Assembly (NCBI RefSeq): GCF_002845745.1
Contig: NZ_PIUM01000014.1
Span: 1-64,000, forward strand
Direction: 5' to 3'
Source of the DNA: Telmatospirillum siberiense
GTDB taxonomy: Bacteria > Pseudomonadota > Alphaproteobacteria > Rhodospirillales > Magnetospirillaceae
DNA: 64,000 bases
Position numbers and translations under genes: made by a program. Below the pieces are notes generated by a model, which had not been told where the DNA came from, did not search any database, and was given only the letters and a program-made list of their open reading frames with translations. This document shows positions 43,391 through 51,215 of this stretch, one piece after another; within the stretch, counting starts at the first letter, position 1; each line of letters starts with the position of its first letter.

Positions 43391-43489
43391 CTACCCCAAA
43401 TGCCTGCCCGGAATGATCGCCTCCGCCAGCGCTTGGACGACCGTCGGGATATCGCATCCTGTCTTCATGACGACATCATCCATTTGCAT
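43391..43489 (-). other. Short minus-strand ORF of 32 codons in front of the ribA remnant
   Basis: M-Q-M-D-D-V-V-M-K-T-G-C-D-I-P followed by an Ala-rich helix and a stop. It lies in a different frame from the ribA tail. I do not recognise it; it may be the fused start of whatever gene recombined with ribA. No good ribosome site is visible. Low confidence that it is translated. Confidence 0.2.
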
Positions 43490-43545
43490 TAAAACGATAG
43501 TAATAGTTATTAATATGCATCTTTAAGTTGCATCGACGGGAGACG

Positions 43546-43559
43546 TGATCATATGATCA
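43546..43559. promoter_or_regulatory. 14-bp perfect palindrome upstream of the RibD-like gene
   Basis: TGATCATATGATCA, fully self-complementary, centred about 30 bases before the start codon at 43582 in an A+T-rich promoter zone (43485-43580). Candidate operator for the RibD-like/WD-repeat operon. Confidence 0.45.
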
Positions 43560-43581
43560 TCTGAATTAATATTAAAGAGCG

Positions 43582-44214
43582 ATGGCGGCGATGGGGCGTC
43601 CCTTCATCCACATCAACTTCGCGGCGGAGGAAACCGGGGTGGAGGAGTCGCCGCAGGGGTTTTCGGGCAATGTGTCCTGTCATGACGACTGGCGCCGGGT
43701 TCATTTGCTTCGTGAACGTTATGACGCGATCGCGGTCGGCGGGCGGACCTGGAACCTCGATCGGCCACGTCTGAGCGTTCGTGCCGAAAGGCTGGGACGG
43801 GAGCCCCGCCGCCAACCGGTCCGCGTCATCTTCGCGGGTTCCCAGCCTTGCCTGGTACCGCCGACCGGAACCGCCGCTTTCGTCGTCGGTAACTGCCGCG
43901 ACCCCGGCCGGGGCGCGACGGCCCTGAGCATGCGCGGCCACGATCTTCGAGCCCCCTTGCAGTCGCTTTACGCGCTTGGCGTCGGCAGTCTATTCGTGGA
44001 GGGCGGTCCAACCCTGCTGCGGTCGTTCTTCAGCCAGGGATTCGCCGACGCGGTGACCATCTTCGTGCGGGCCGGAACGGCCGAGGCGGCGATTCGGGAA
44101 GCCCGAGGACGCCTCGGCCCCCTGCCGGGCGCGTTCAGCGCGCGTCTCTTCGGAGAGGGGTTCCTGCTGGAGGCGGGAAGCGCGGAAACCGGCATGGCGG
44201 CGGCGGCGTCGTGA
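43582..44214 (+). CDS. RibD C-terminal (pyrimidine reductase) domain protein
   Basis: 210 residues, RibD_C fold only, without the deaminase domain: R-P-F-I-H-I-N-F-A-A at the start, Y-D-A-I-A-V-G-G-R-T-W-N near 52 (NADPH loop), L-Y-A-L-G-V-G-S-L-F-V-E-G-G-P-T-L-L-R near 140 (the conserved EGG loop). In riboflavin synthesis this domain reduces the ribosyl side chain of the aminopyrimidine made from GTP. In toxoflavin-type loci a RibD relative acts on the same kind of intermediate. The gene is coupled to the next one by TGATG. The nearby decayed GTP cyclohydrolase II supports a pathway of this kind, now perhaps dependent on the housekeeping RibA. Confidence 0.82.
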   Translation: MAAMGRPFIHINFAAEETGVEESPQGFSGNVSCHDDWRRVHLLRERYDAIAVGGRTWNLDRPRLSVRAERLGREPRRQPVRVIFAGSQPCLVPPTGTAAFVVGNCRDPGRGATALSMRGHDLRAPLQSLYALGVGSLFVEGGPTLLRSFFSQGFADAVTIFVRAGTAEAAIREARGRLGPLPGAFSARLFGEGFLLEAGSAETGMAAAAS

Positions 44215-44984
44215 TGGCGCCGACGCCGGCACGGTTCGTCATTTTCGCCGCTCCGCGGACGGGCAGCAATTTGCTGTGCAGTCTTTTGAATGCCCATCCG
44301 GACATCCTTTGCCATCACGGCCTTTTCAATCCGCTCGGCATCCATGGTGCCCGCAACGGCCGGGATTGGAGCGGGGTTTTGGGAACTGTGGCCGATCGTA
44401 ACAGCCATCCGCGGGCCTTCCTGCGCCGCGTCTGGGCGGCCGTGGAGCGGGAACGCGCGGTCGGCTTCAAGATGAACCGGGGGGAGGATGCCTTCGCCGT
44501 GGATGAGCTGCTTCGGGACGACCGCGTACGGAAGATCCTGCTCAAACGTCGGAACCGCGTGCGGACCTATGTGTCCGAGATCTTGGCTCAACTGACCGGC
44601 TTTTGGGAAAGCTACGGCGAGCCGGATGGCGCTCCCCTGCCGGTCATTCATGTCGATCCACTCGCTTTGCGGCGGCATGCGGATAAGAACGCCACCTATT
44701 ACGCGGCCTTGGAATCCGTTCTGTCGGCGACAGGACAGGCGTGGCTGGAAACCCATTACGAATCGCTGGGCGACAGGTCCGAGATCGGGCGAATCCTCTC
44801 CTTCCTGCAGGTGCCGGCCGGCCCGCCGCTGCGCGCGGCCTGTCACAAGCGCGGTCCATCGGACCTGGAGACGGTGGTGGCCAACATGATCGATCTGGCG
44901 GATGCCCTGCGCGATACCCCGTTGTTCGGCGACCTTCACCAACGGGACATGTCCGACCTTCACCTCCCTCAGCCGACGCCTTAG
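44214..44984 (+). CDS. Sulfotransferase-like protein (PAPS-type P-loop)
   Basis: 256 residues from the ATG at 44214. The N-terminal F-A-A-P-R-T-G-S-N-L-L-C-S-L-L matches the 5'-phosphosulfate-binding loop of bacterial sulfotransferases (NodH/Stf0 type). I-L-L-K-R-R-N-R-V-R-T-Y-V-S near residue 105 matches the 3'-phosphate motif (R-R-N-x-x-x-x-x-V-S). These enzymes transfer sulfate from PAPS to sugars or small molecules. It is translationally coupled to the RibD-like gene (TGATG) and 9 bases before the WD-repeat gene, so it belongs to the same operon. A sulfated or phosphorylated small molecule product is possible; no characterised azapteridine locus that I know of includes such an enzyme. Confidence 0.75.
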   Translation: MAPTPARFVIFAAPRTGSNLLCSLLNAHPDILCHHGLFNPLGIHGARNGRDWSGVLGTVADRNSHPRAFLRRVWAAVERERAVGFKMNRGEDAFAVDELLRDDRVRKILLKRRNRVRTYVSEILAQLTGFWESYGEPDGAPLPVIHVDPLALRRHADKNATYYAALESVLSATGQAWLETHYESLGDRSEIGRILSFLQVPAGPPLRAACHKRGPSDLETVVANMIDLADALRDTPLFGDLHQRDMSDLHLPQPTP

Positions 44985-44993
44985 GAGTTCCCG

Positions 44994-46850
44994 ATGCCGT
45001 TTGCCGACGCCCGCGCCGTGACGACCGGAGCCTTCACGCGCCACAGAGGGCCCGTCACGTCGGTCGCCGCCGTTCCCGGCAGTACCCTGGCGGTGAGCGC
45101 GGCCTATGATGGCGCGGTCGCGCTGTTCGACCTGGCGACGGGGGCGGTCGACCTGCTGGGATACCATCGTCATCTGGCCAACCACGTCACGGTCAGCGAA
45201 GACGGCAACTGGGCGGCCTCGTCGTCTTCCGACTACGACATCTATATCTGGGATTTGCTTCATCGGCGCCTACACCTGGTCTTGCGCGGACACAGCGATG
45301 ATGTGGAATGTTTCGCCTTCGTCGACGAGTGGACCGGAGTTTCCGCCTCGCGCGATCACCGGATCGTCGTCTGGGACCTGCCCAGCGGAGCGATCCGACA
45401 AATCATCGAAGGCCATGAAAAGGACGTGTTGTCGGTCGTCCATCACGATGGGCGCATCTATTCGTCAGGCGACGATATGACGCTGCGCCAGTGGGATCTG
45501 GCGACCGGTCGCCAGCTTCGCATCTGGGGGCCTTTCGAGACCGAGACGGACAGTTGCGCCATCGACACGGTGAACGGCCGGGTGGTGTTGGGATGCGACG
45601 ATGGCGTCATTCGTGTCTTCGACAGCGAAAATGGCGCGGCCGTCGCCACGATCGAGGCGCATCGTTCGGGCATCAAAAAGGTGGCGGTCTCGCCCGCCAA
45701 TGGCGACATCCTGTCCTGCGCCTATGATCAGCGGATCAGACTCTGGGACGCGCGGACCTTCGCCGCCAAGGGGGAATTGGAGCCGCATCCGGCGAAATGG
45801 GAGAGATCCTTCGGTTGGACATCGGATGGCCGGAATATCCTTGCCGGCACCTTCGACGGCACCGTCGTGCAATGGGACGCCCTGTCCGGCCGGAGGCTGT
45901 GCGAAAGGGGAGGAGGGCCTGATGAGGGGGGGAATGCCTGCTTCAACGAGGCATCCGGAACAGTAGACGGCACGGTCGCCCTGGCGGCTGACGACGGTCT
46001 GGTCCGGCTGGTCCGCTTGACCGACGGGGCGGCCGGCCTGATCGCCCGCGCCGAACCGGCCGGGGGCCGCCGGCTGATGAACGCGGTGACCCTGGATACC
46101 CGGTCGAACCGTCTCGTCGCGGGGGCGCATGATCACAGACTGCACGTCTTCGCTCGGACGGAGCATGGACTGGAAAGCCTGGCCAGCCTGCCTCTGGGGC
46201 AGGGGCCCATCAACTCCGTCCGGATCGCCGGTCATCCGGGCCATGAAGGAGCCGTGTTCGCCGCCTGTTACAGCGGTGCGATCGTCCGCGTGTCGCCGGA
46301 TGGGCGGGAGGTCCGGGCGCATGCCCTGCATGATGGGGCGGTGAAGGCGCTGCGCCTGCATCCCGGGGAAGCCCTGGGGGTCAGTTGCAGCGCCGACGGC
46401 GGGCTCATGAGCTGGACGCTGGATGGCCGGCCGGTCAACCGTTTCCCGGGGCACACGGCCATCGTCGACGATGTGGACTTTTCGCCGACGGGCGAGCGGA
46501 TCGCCAGCGCGTCCCGCGATTTTACGCTAAATGTCTATCAGGTGGCGGACGCCCGTCTCACGCACTCCATCGCTCTGGGCCGGCGTTCTCCCAAATCGGT
46601 GTGTTTCTGGGATTCGGACACGGTGATCGTGGGGGATTACTGGGGGACGCTGTTGGCGGTCGACCTGCCCACCGGAACGGTGCGACGCAAAACCATCGCC
46701 GCCAACGGCCTCAGTTCGCTCTCGCGATGCGCCGACGGACTGGTCGCATCCTCCTATGACGGCTGCGTCTATCTGGTATCGGTGCCGGATCTGTCGGTGC
46801 GCAACCACTATCGGGCCATGGCGCAATGGGTGGACAGGCCTGCGGCGTGA
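44994..46850 (+). CDS. WD40-repeat protein, about 14 blades (ToxC-like?)
   Basis: 618 residues made entirely of about fourteen beta-propeller repeats of roughly 40 residues, clear in the first half (endings V-A-L-F-D-L, I-Y-I-W-D-L, I-V-V-W-D-L, L-R-Q-W-D-L, I-R-V-F-D-S, I-R-L-W-D-A, V-V-Q-W-D-A) and more degenerate in the second (L-N-V-Y-Q-V, etc.). This would give two seven-bladed propellers. There is no signal peptide or other domain, so it is a cytoplasmic scaffold or enzyme-like protein. WD-repeat proteins of about this length (ToxC) are encoded with GTP cyclohydrolase II and RibD relatives in toxoflavin operons; the context here is the same kind. Ribosome site TAGGAG. Confidence 0.85.
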   Translation: MPFADARAVTTGAFTRHRGPVTSVAAVPGSTLAVSAAYDGAVALFDLATGAVDLLGYHRHLANHVTVSEDGNWAASSSSDYDIYIWDLLHRRLHLVLRGHSDDVECFAFVDEWTGVSASRDHRIVVWDLPSGAIRQIIEGHEKDVLSVVHHDGRIYSSGDDMTLRQWDLATGRQLRIWGPFETETDSCAIDTVNGRVVLGCDDGVIRVFDSENGAAVATIEAHRSGIKKVAVSPANGDILSCAYDQRIRLWDARTFAAKGELEPHPAKWERSFGWTSDGRNILAGTFDGTVVQWDALSGRRLCERGGGPDEGGNACFNEASGTVDGTVALAADDGLVRLVRLTDGAAGLIARAEPAGGRRLMNAVTLDTRSNRLVAGAHDHRLHVFARTEHGLESLASLPLGQGPINSVRIAGHPGHEGAVFAACYSGAIVRVSPDGREVRAHALHDGAVKALRLHPGEALGVSCSADGGLMSWTLDGRPVNRFPGHTAIVDDVDFSPTGERIASASRDFTLNVYQVADARLTHSIALGRRSPKSVCFWDSDTVIVGDYWGTLLAVDLPTGTVRRKTIAANGLSSLSRCADGLVASSYDGCVYLVSVPDLSVRNHYRAMAQWVDRPAA

Positions 46851-46964
46851 GGGGAAAAACCGCTCCGGCCACCGCTAAAATCAAAGAGTGAATGTTTGGC
46901 GATAGTGATCACGTGAAAAGAGCGTCTTGAAATACATCTTTTACGATTAAAAATAGGAGATTTT

Positions 46965-48650
46965 ATGAATAAAAAGTTGCTATTTGGGGCGTGCGGCTTG
47001 GCCTTGCTGCTGACCGGCATCGCCGTTCAAAATTCCGCAAAGGCACAAGCCCTGCCGCCTCCGGCTCCGACATGCGCCGTCAGTTCATCGGTTTTCAGTA
47101 GCTGGCAGGGGCCGTCTACGGGGGGCAATTTGAGTTTCGTCCCGCCCAGCAGCGCCGGTTTCACCAATGCCAACGGATTCTGCAGCTTCTATCAGTGGGG
47201 CTCGCAGATGTTCCTGTGGCTGACGAGCACGGACTCGTCGGGCAACCTGCTCATCTTCTCGCCGACCTTCTACACGGCGGAGGAAAACCCGAAGGCGTTG
47301 GAAAACCCGGCCACCAGTTCGTTCAACTTCACCCAGAACACGGAAGGCAGCAGCCTGCCGAAAGCCGCCGCGAAAGCCGGGCCCTTCCGTTCGCTGTTCC
47401 GCGTGCGGGTCAATAAACCCAAGATGTCGGTGCATCAGTTGAAGCTCGCGGCGGCGCAGACGCCAAATGCGGGATCGACGGCCCAGGCCGGCGGCGGCGG
47501 CGTCCTGGTGGTGAACGGCCAGCCGGTTCCCGTGCCGACCAATACCACCTATGCGACCTATCCGATCGTCTACTACACCATCCAGGTCAACGACGTTTAC
47601 GCCGGGCTGGCGCAGAATCTCAGCAAGGTCAACTACTACAACAACGGGCCGAACGCCGGTAATTTCCCCATAACGTCGCAGCAGGCCACGGACATCCAGA
47701 CGGCGGCGGGCAAGACCTACGGCGACATCAATCAGCTCGCCCTGGAGGTAAAAAGCGCCTGGGTCGACACCGCCTATCTGACGGCGGCGCAGTCGGCGGG
47801 ACTGATCAAGATCGCGGCGGATGTCCCGGCTTTCACCCAGTCCACGGTGAACGGACTCGTCGTTCTGACCTCGGACGGCAAAACGACGGCGACGCGCACC
47901 TTGGCCCTGGTCGGCATGCATGTGGTGGGATCCGTGGCCGGCCATCCGGAAATGATCTGGGCGACGTTCGAAACGACCTTCAATGCTCCGGACGCGACCT
48001 ACAGCTATTTGAACAACAACCTCAACAGCCAGGGAACGGCCTGCAACCCCAATACGCAATGCATTACCACCGTTCCCTTGAGCACAAGCGACTCCACTCC
48101 GACGATCTTCTACAACGGACAGGCCGGAGCGCCGGTCGCCCCGTCCGCCATCACCGAGACGGCGACCTCCAGCACGGCCAGCAACGGAAGCGTCGCCATC
48201 ACCTTCAGCTCCAGTTCCACCCCATCGCCCCTGTCGCTGACGCCCTCCAGCGTCGTGCGTCTCAATCCCTGGGGCAATCAGCAATCGAACACCCAGGCGG
48301 TTACCGATCCCGTGCTGGTCAACAATACCCTGCTGATCTCGCTGCAGTCCTCGCTCAGCGGCCAGCTGGCGGCGGCGGGCGGCAACGGCACCGTTCTGGC
48401 CAACTATTTCCAGAGCGGTGCGCTGTGGAGCAACGGCGTGATTCCGTTTCTGTCCGGCAGCCAGCAGTTCGGGTCGTTGTTCCTGGCCAATTCCACCATG
48501 GAAACCTTCCAGCAACTCACGCCGGGAAGTCTCACCCAGGCATCGGCCAGCCAGCCCGCGAGCAACTGCTTCGTCTGCCATGGCGACTATACGAACCAGC
48601 CGCCCAGCCCGGCAAATCCCGGTGCCGCCATCAGTCACGTCTTTCCCTAG
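46965..48650 (+). CDS. Secreted single-heme c-type protein of unknown function
   Basis: 561 residues. A signal peptide (M-N-K-K-L-L-F-G-A-C-G-L-A-L-L-L, cleavage near A-K-A-Q-A) leads to a Ser/Thr/Asn/Gln-rich, Cys-poor exported body. One heme c site, C-F-V-C-H, lies about 30 residues from the C-terminus. V-A-G-H-P-E-M-I-W-A-T-F-E near residue 325 is a conspicuous conserved-looking segment that I have met only in proteins of unknown function with C-terminal heme sites. The Gln/Asn-rich composition fits an extracellular or outer-surface protein. It stands behind its own A+T-rich promoter (46870-46960) and AGGAG site, 114 bases after the WD-repeat gene. Followed by a strong terminator. Confidence 0.7.
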   Translation: MNKKLLFGACGLALLLTGIAVQNSAKAQALPPPAPTCAVSSSVFSSWQGPSTGGNLSFVPPSSAGFTNANGFCSFYQWGSQMFLWLTSTDSSGNLLIFSPTFYTAEENPKALENPATSSFNFTQNTEGSSLPKAAAKAGPFRSLFRVRVNKPKMSVHQLKLAAAQTPNAGSTAQAGGGGVLVVNGQPVPVPTNTTYATYPIVYYTIQVNDVYAGLAQNLSKVNYYNNGPNAGNFPITSQQATDIQTAAGKTYGDINQLALEVKSAWVDTAYLTAAQSAGLIKIAADVPAFTQSTVNGLVVLTSDGKTTATRTLALVGMHVVGSVAGHPEMIWATFETTFNAPDATYSYLNNNLNSQGTACNPNTQCITTVPLSTSDSTPTIFYNGQAGAPVAPSAITETATSSTASNGSVAITFSSSSTPSPLSLTPSSVVRLNPWGNQQSNTQAVTDPVLVNNTLLISLQSSLSGQLAAAGGNGTVLANYFQSGALWSNGVIPFLSGSQQFGSLFLANSTMETFQQLTPGSLTQASASQPASNCFVCHGDYTNQPPSPANPGAAISHVFP

Positions 48651-48673
48651 TCCCGACGGATGGGAGATCGGCT

Positions 48674-48707
48674 GCGGATGCCCTCCCCCTCCGGGGAGGG
48701 CATCCGC
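48674..48707. terminator. Bidirectional hairpin terminator
   Basis: Perfect 15-bp G+C-rich stem with a 4-base loop in the 84-base gap between the convergent single-heme protein gene and the 407-residue protein gene. Confidence 0.7.
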
Positions 48708-48734
48708 AAGCACCGGGGTCGAAGGACCCTTGCT

Positions 48735-49958
48735 TCAGAACCGGATGGCGTGGCGGTGGAACGACCGGGACAGCAGGGGGTCTCCTCCGCGCGTGAAATA
48801 GCCGTCCCGATAGTCGCGCGCCGTCAGGCCGTTCACGCTGCTGTTGCTGTGGTCGGAACCATAGAGGAAGAGGCCGGGAGCGCGTTCCGCCAGGCGGCCG
48901 ATCCAGTCCTCGTAAAGGCGGCGTTTATCTTTCAGGCCGTGGTGCCGGGCACTGTAGATGGTGCTGAAGGCATTGCTCCACCAGATGACCGCGCCGGGTT
49001 CGTCGCGGATCCATGCCAGCAGGTCGTGGGGATCGAGGATATTGCAGAACCGGTATTCATGATGCAGGTTCCGGTAGCGTCGCCAGTGAGCCGCGAATGC
49101 CTCGGCCCCTCCCCAGCGGGCCAGTTCGGCCGTCCACAGGCGTTCCAGTTCGGTCCAGTCCATGTTCCCGGCGTCGGCTCCGGGCCACAGATAGTAGTGG
49201 GCGCCATCCCGCCTGGCGAAAGCGGTGCGCAGATAGGTCGGATAATCGTATCCGTCCCAATCGGCATCCAGCCGGCGCCGAAAGTCCAGCGCCTGCCTGC
49301 TGTAGTCGAAGAAGACCACCCGGCTTGTCCGGCCGATGCCGTGGGTTTCCAGGATGCGGTTCGGTTTCAGTCCCGCGGCGACGCAATAAAGCGTCGAGAC
49401 CGGTCCGCGAAAGCCCGGAGGCACCTCCTCCACGTCTTCATAGGATTCGTAGTTCAGCACGAACACGCCACGGCCGGCCTTCTCGCACATCGCGTCAAGG
49501 AAGGACAGGAAGGCGCCGCCGGCGCCGAGATCGGCACCGAGATCAAGAAGATGGCTGTCGAGGTCCGCACCGAAGGGCAGGGGGGGGGCCGCATCGACGG
49601 ATGGCATGCCGTTCCGTTGCCAGGCCGCGAGATCGACCAGCAGGCAGCGGTCCGCGATGCCGGCAAAGGTGAAGTCGTGGGTGCGCGTCCAATCCTCCAG
49701 GGCTTGGAACGCGCTGCGGGCTTTTCCTCCGTTGGGACCCGCATGTTCGATCAGGATGTGTCCATGGCCCTGAACGAGGCAATAGCGTTGTCCCACCGCG
49801 CCGGCCCGCAAGAGGAGCCGCCCGAGATCGTCGTCCTCCAGAACGTCGCCGGAATAGTTCCAGCGCAGCCAGGAAACGGTCAGGTCGCGCGCCCGGATAG
49901 CCGCCGCCATGTCCTCCGTCGCCGATGCGGCCAGGAGTCCGCAGACAAGTCCATGCAC
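48735..49958 (-). CDS. Conserved-looking protein of unknown function (407 residues)
   Basis: I do not recognise this protein. It has no signal peptide or membrane segment and is rich in aromatic residues (many W, Y, F). Notable stretches are G-H-G-H-I-L-I-E-H near 64, V-V-F-F-D-Y-S-R-Q-A-L near 212 followed by D-W-D-G-Y-D-Y-P-T-Y-L, and V-I-W-W-S-N-A-F-S-T-I-Y near 328. The F-F-D-Y-S segment after a beta-strand recalls a Rossmann-type nucleotide-binding strand, and the overall look is of a sugar- or nucleotide-processing enzyme. The start is a GTG at 49958 with a G-rich ribosome site; the first ATG is at codon 17. It is divergent from the glycosyltransferase operon (111-base A+T-rich gap), so a shared pathway is likely. 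Confidence 0.7.
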   Translation of the reverse strand: MHGLVCGLLAASATEDMAAAIRARDLTVSWLRWNYSGDVLEDDDLGRLLLRAGAVGQRYCLVQGHGHILIEHAGPNGGKARSAFQALEDWTRTHDFTFAGIADRCLLVDLAAWQRNGMPSVDAAPPLPFGADLDSHLLDLGADLGAGGAFLSFLDAMCEKAGRGVFVLNYESYEDVEEVPPGFRGPVSTLYCVAAGLKPNRILETHGIGRTSRVVFFDYSRQALDFRRRLDADWDGYDYPTYLRTAFARRDGAHYYLWPGADAGNMDWTELERLWTAELARWGGAEAFAAHWRRYRNLHHEYRFCNILDPHDLLAWIRDEPGAVIWWSNAFSTIYSARHHGLKDKRRLYEDWIGRLAERAPGLFLYGSDHSNSSVNGLTARDYRDGYFTRGGDPLLSRSFHRHAIRF

Positions 49959-50069
49959 CTGAGCGCCCCATAAATCTGTTTATCATTGGATGAATAATAT
50001 GATGTATTTTCCACCAATAGGGGAAGCTTGTATTGATGGTTCCGGTGGTCATGGCGCCCATGGTCGGGG

Positions 50070-51215
50070 ATGAGTGAAAAGATCCTTCTCTTGCAGGACG
50101 CTCTGTTTCTGCCTTCCCTCGGGGGGGGCAACAAGGCCAACCGCCTGTTGATGAGTGAACTGGCGGCGCGGGGATTCGATTGCCGGGTGGTATCGAGGAT
50201 GCCGGGGCCGCCATATGGCCCGGAATTCCTGGCCGGCCGGGATCTGGAGGTTCGGGTCGATGGGGCGGGGACGCTGTCCTATCATCATCAGGGTGTCGGC
50301 GTCATGGCGGTGGATACCGCTTCTCCCGATGCCGTCTCATGCGTGGAGAAAATCGTCCGGGCGGAGCGTCCCGACTGGATCCTGGTCTCGGACGACCATC
50401 GTGCCGTTTTTCTCGACGCGGCTTTAAGGCTTGCCCCGGACCGGGTGGTGATCCTGGTTCATACCCATTTTCATCTGCCTTTCGGACCCGACGCCCGGAC
50501 CATCGATCCCGACCAGCATGCGCGGATGCGGCGGGCCCGCGGTATCGTCGCGGTCAGCGATTACAGCCGGCGTTATCTTCGCGATCATGGCGGATTAGCG
50601 TCCGTCCTCGTCCGCTTTCCGGTGTTCGGCCGTGGCCCGTTCGAACATCCGGGGCGGCCCGAGGCCGGCCAGGTCACGATGATCAATCCCTGCCTGATCA
50701 AGGGGCTTCCCATCTTTCTGGATCTGGCCGATCATTTCCCCGATGTCTCCTTCGCGGCGGTGCCGACATGGGGAGCAGATGACGCCGTCCTCGGCGCGCT
50801 GTCCCGGCGCCGCAATATCACGCTGTTGGAGCCATCCGACGACATCGGGAGCATCCTGCGGGAGACCCGCATCCTTGTGGCGCCGTCGCTGGTGCCGGAG
50901 ACCTTCGGTTACGTCTCGATTGACGCCATGTTGCGTGGCATTCCCGTTCTGGCCGGCGGGCTCGGCGGCCAGCGGGAGGCCAAGCTGGGCGTCGATTTTA
51001 CCCTGCCGGTCCACGAGGTTCGTCCAGCCGAGGGCGGCGGCCATGCCTCGTCCCGCCAGCCACGAATGCCGTGGCGGAAGGCCCTGGAAACCCTGTTGAC
51101 GGATACCGCGGCCTATCTTCGCTGTGCCACGGCGTCGCGCCGGGCGGCCTTGGACTTTCTTCCCGAAACCGAGGTCCATCATTTCATTGGCTATCTTGAC
51201 GGCCTGCGAGGATGA
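50070..51215 (+). CDS. Glycosyltransferase, GT4/GT-B family
   Basis: 381 residues with a GT-B fold: N-terminal Rossmann half (I-L-L-L-Q-D-A-L-F, G-G-G-N-K-A-N-R-L), G-I-V-A-V-S-D-Y-S-R-R-Y linker near 157 and a C-terminal nucleotide-sugar half. The retaining-type motif V-P-E-T-F-G-Y-V-S-I-D-A-M-L-R-G-I-P-V (E-x7-E-like, with the second acid replaced by D) lies near 275. It would transfer a sugar from a nucleotide donor to a small acceptor or polymer. It is the first gene of a tightly coupled operon; its stop overlaps the next start (ATGA). The promoter is in the A+T-rich gap 49965-50050. Confidence 0.85.
   Translation: MSEKILLLQDALFLPSLGGGNKANRLLMSELAARGFDCRVVSRMPGPPYGPEFLAGRDLEVRVDGAGTLSYHHQGVGVMAVDTASPDAVSCVEKIVRAERPDWILVSDDHRAVFLDAALRLAPDRVVILVHTHFHLPFGPDARTIDPDQHARMRRARGIVAVSDYSRRYLRDHGGLASVLVRFPVFGRGPFEHPGRPEAGQVTMINPCLIKGLPIFLDLADHFPDVSFAAVPTWGADDAVLGALSRRRNITLLEPSDDIGSILRETRILVAPSLVPETFGYVSIDAMLRGIPVLAGGLGGQREAKLGVDFTLPVHEVRPAEGGGHASSRQPRMPWRKALETLLTDTAAYLRCATASRRAALDFLPETEVHHFIGYLDGLRG

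Noticed and set aside
47085-48713. Long minus-strand open frame (542 codons) opposite the single-heme protein gene
   Set aside because: The plus strand has a signal peptide, a ribosome site and a heme motif; the antisense frame is Arg/Gly-rich without any domain, typical of a shadow frame in G+C-rich DNA.
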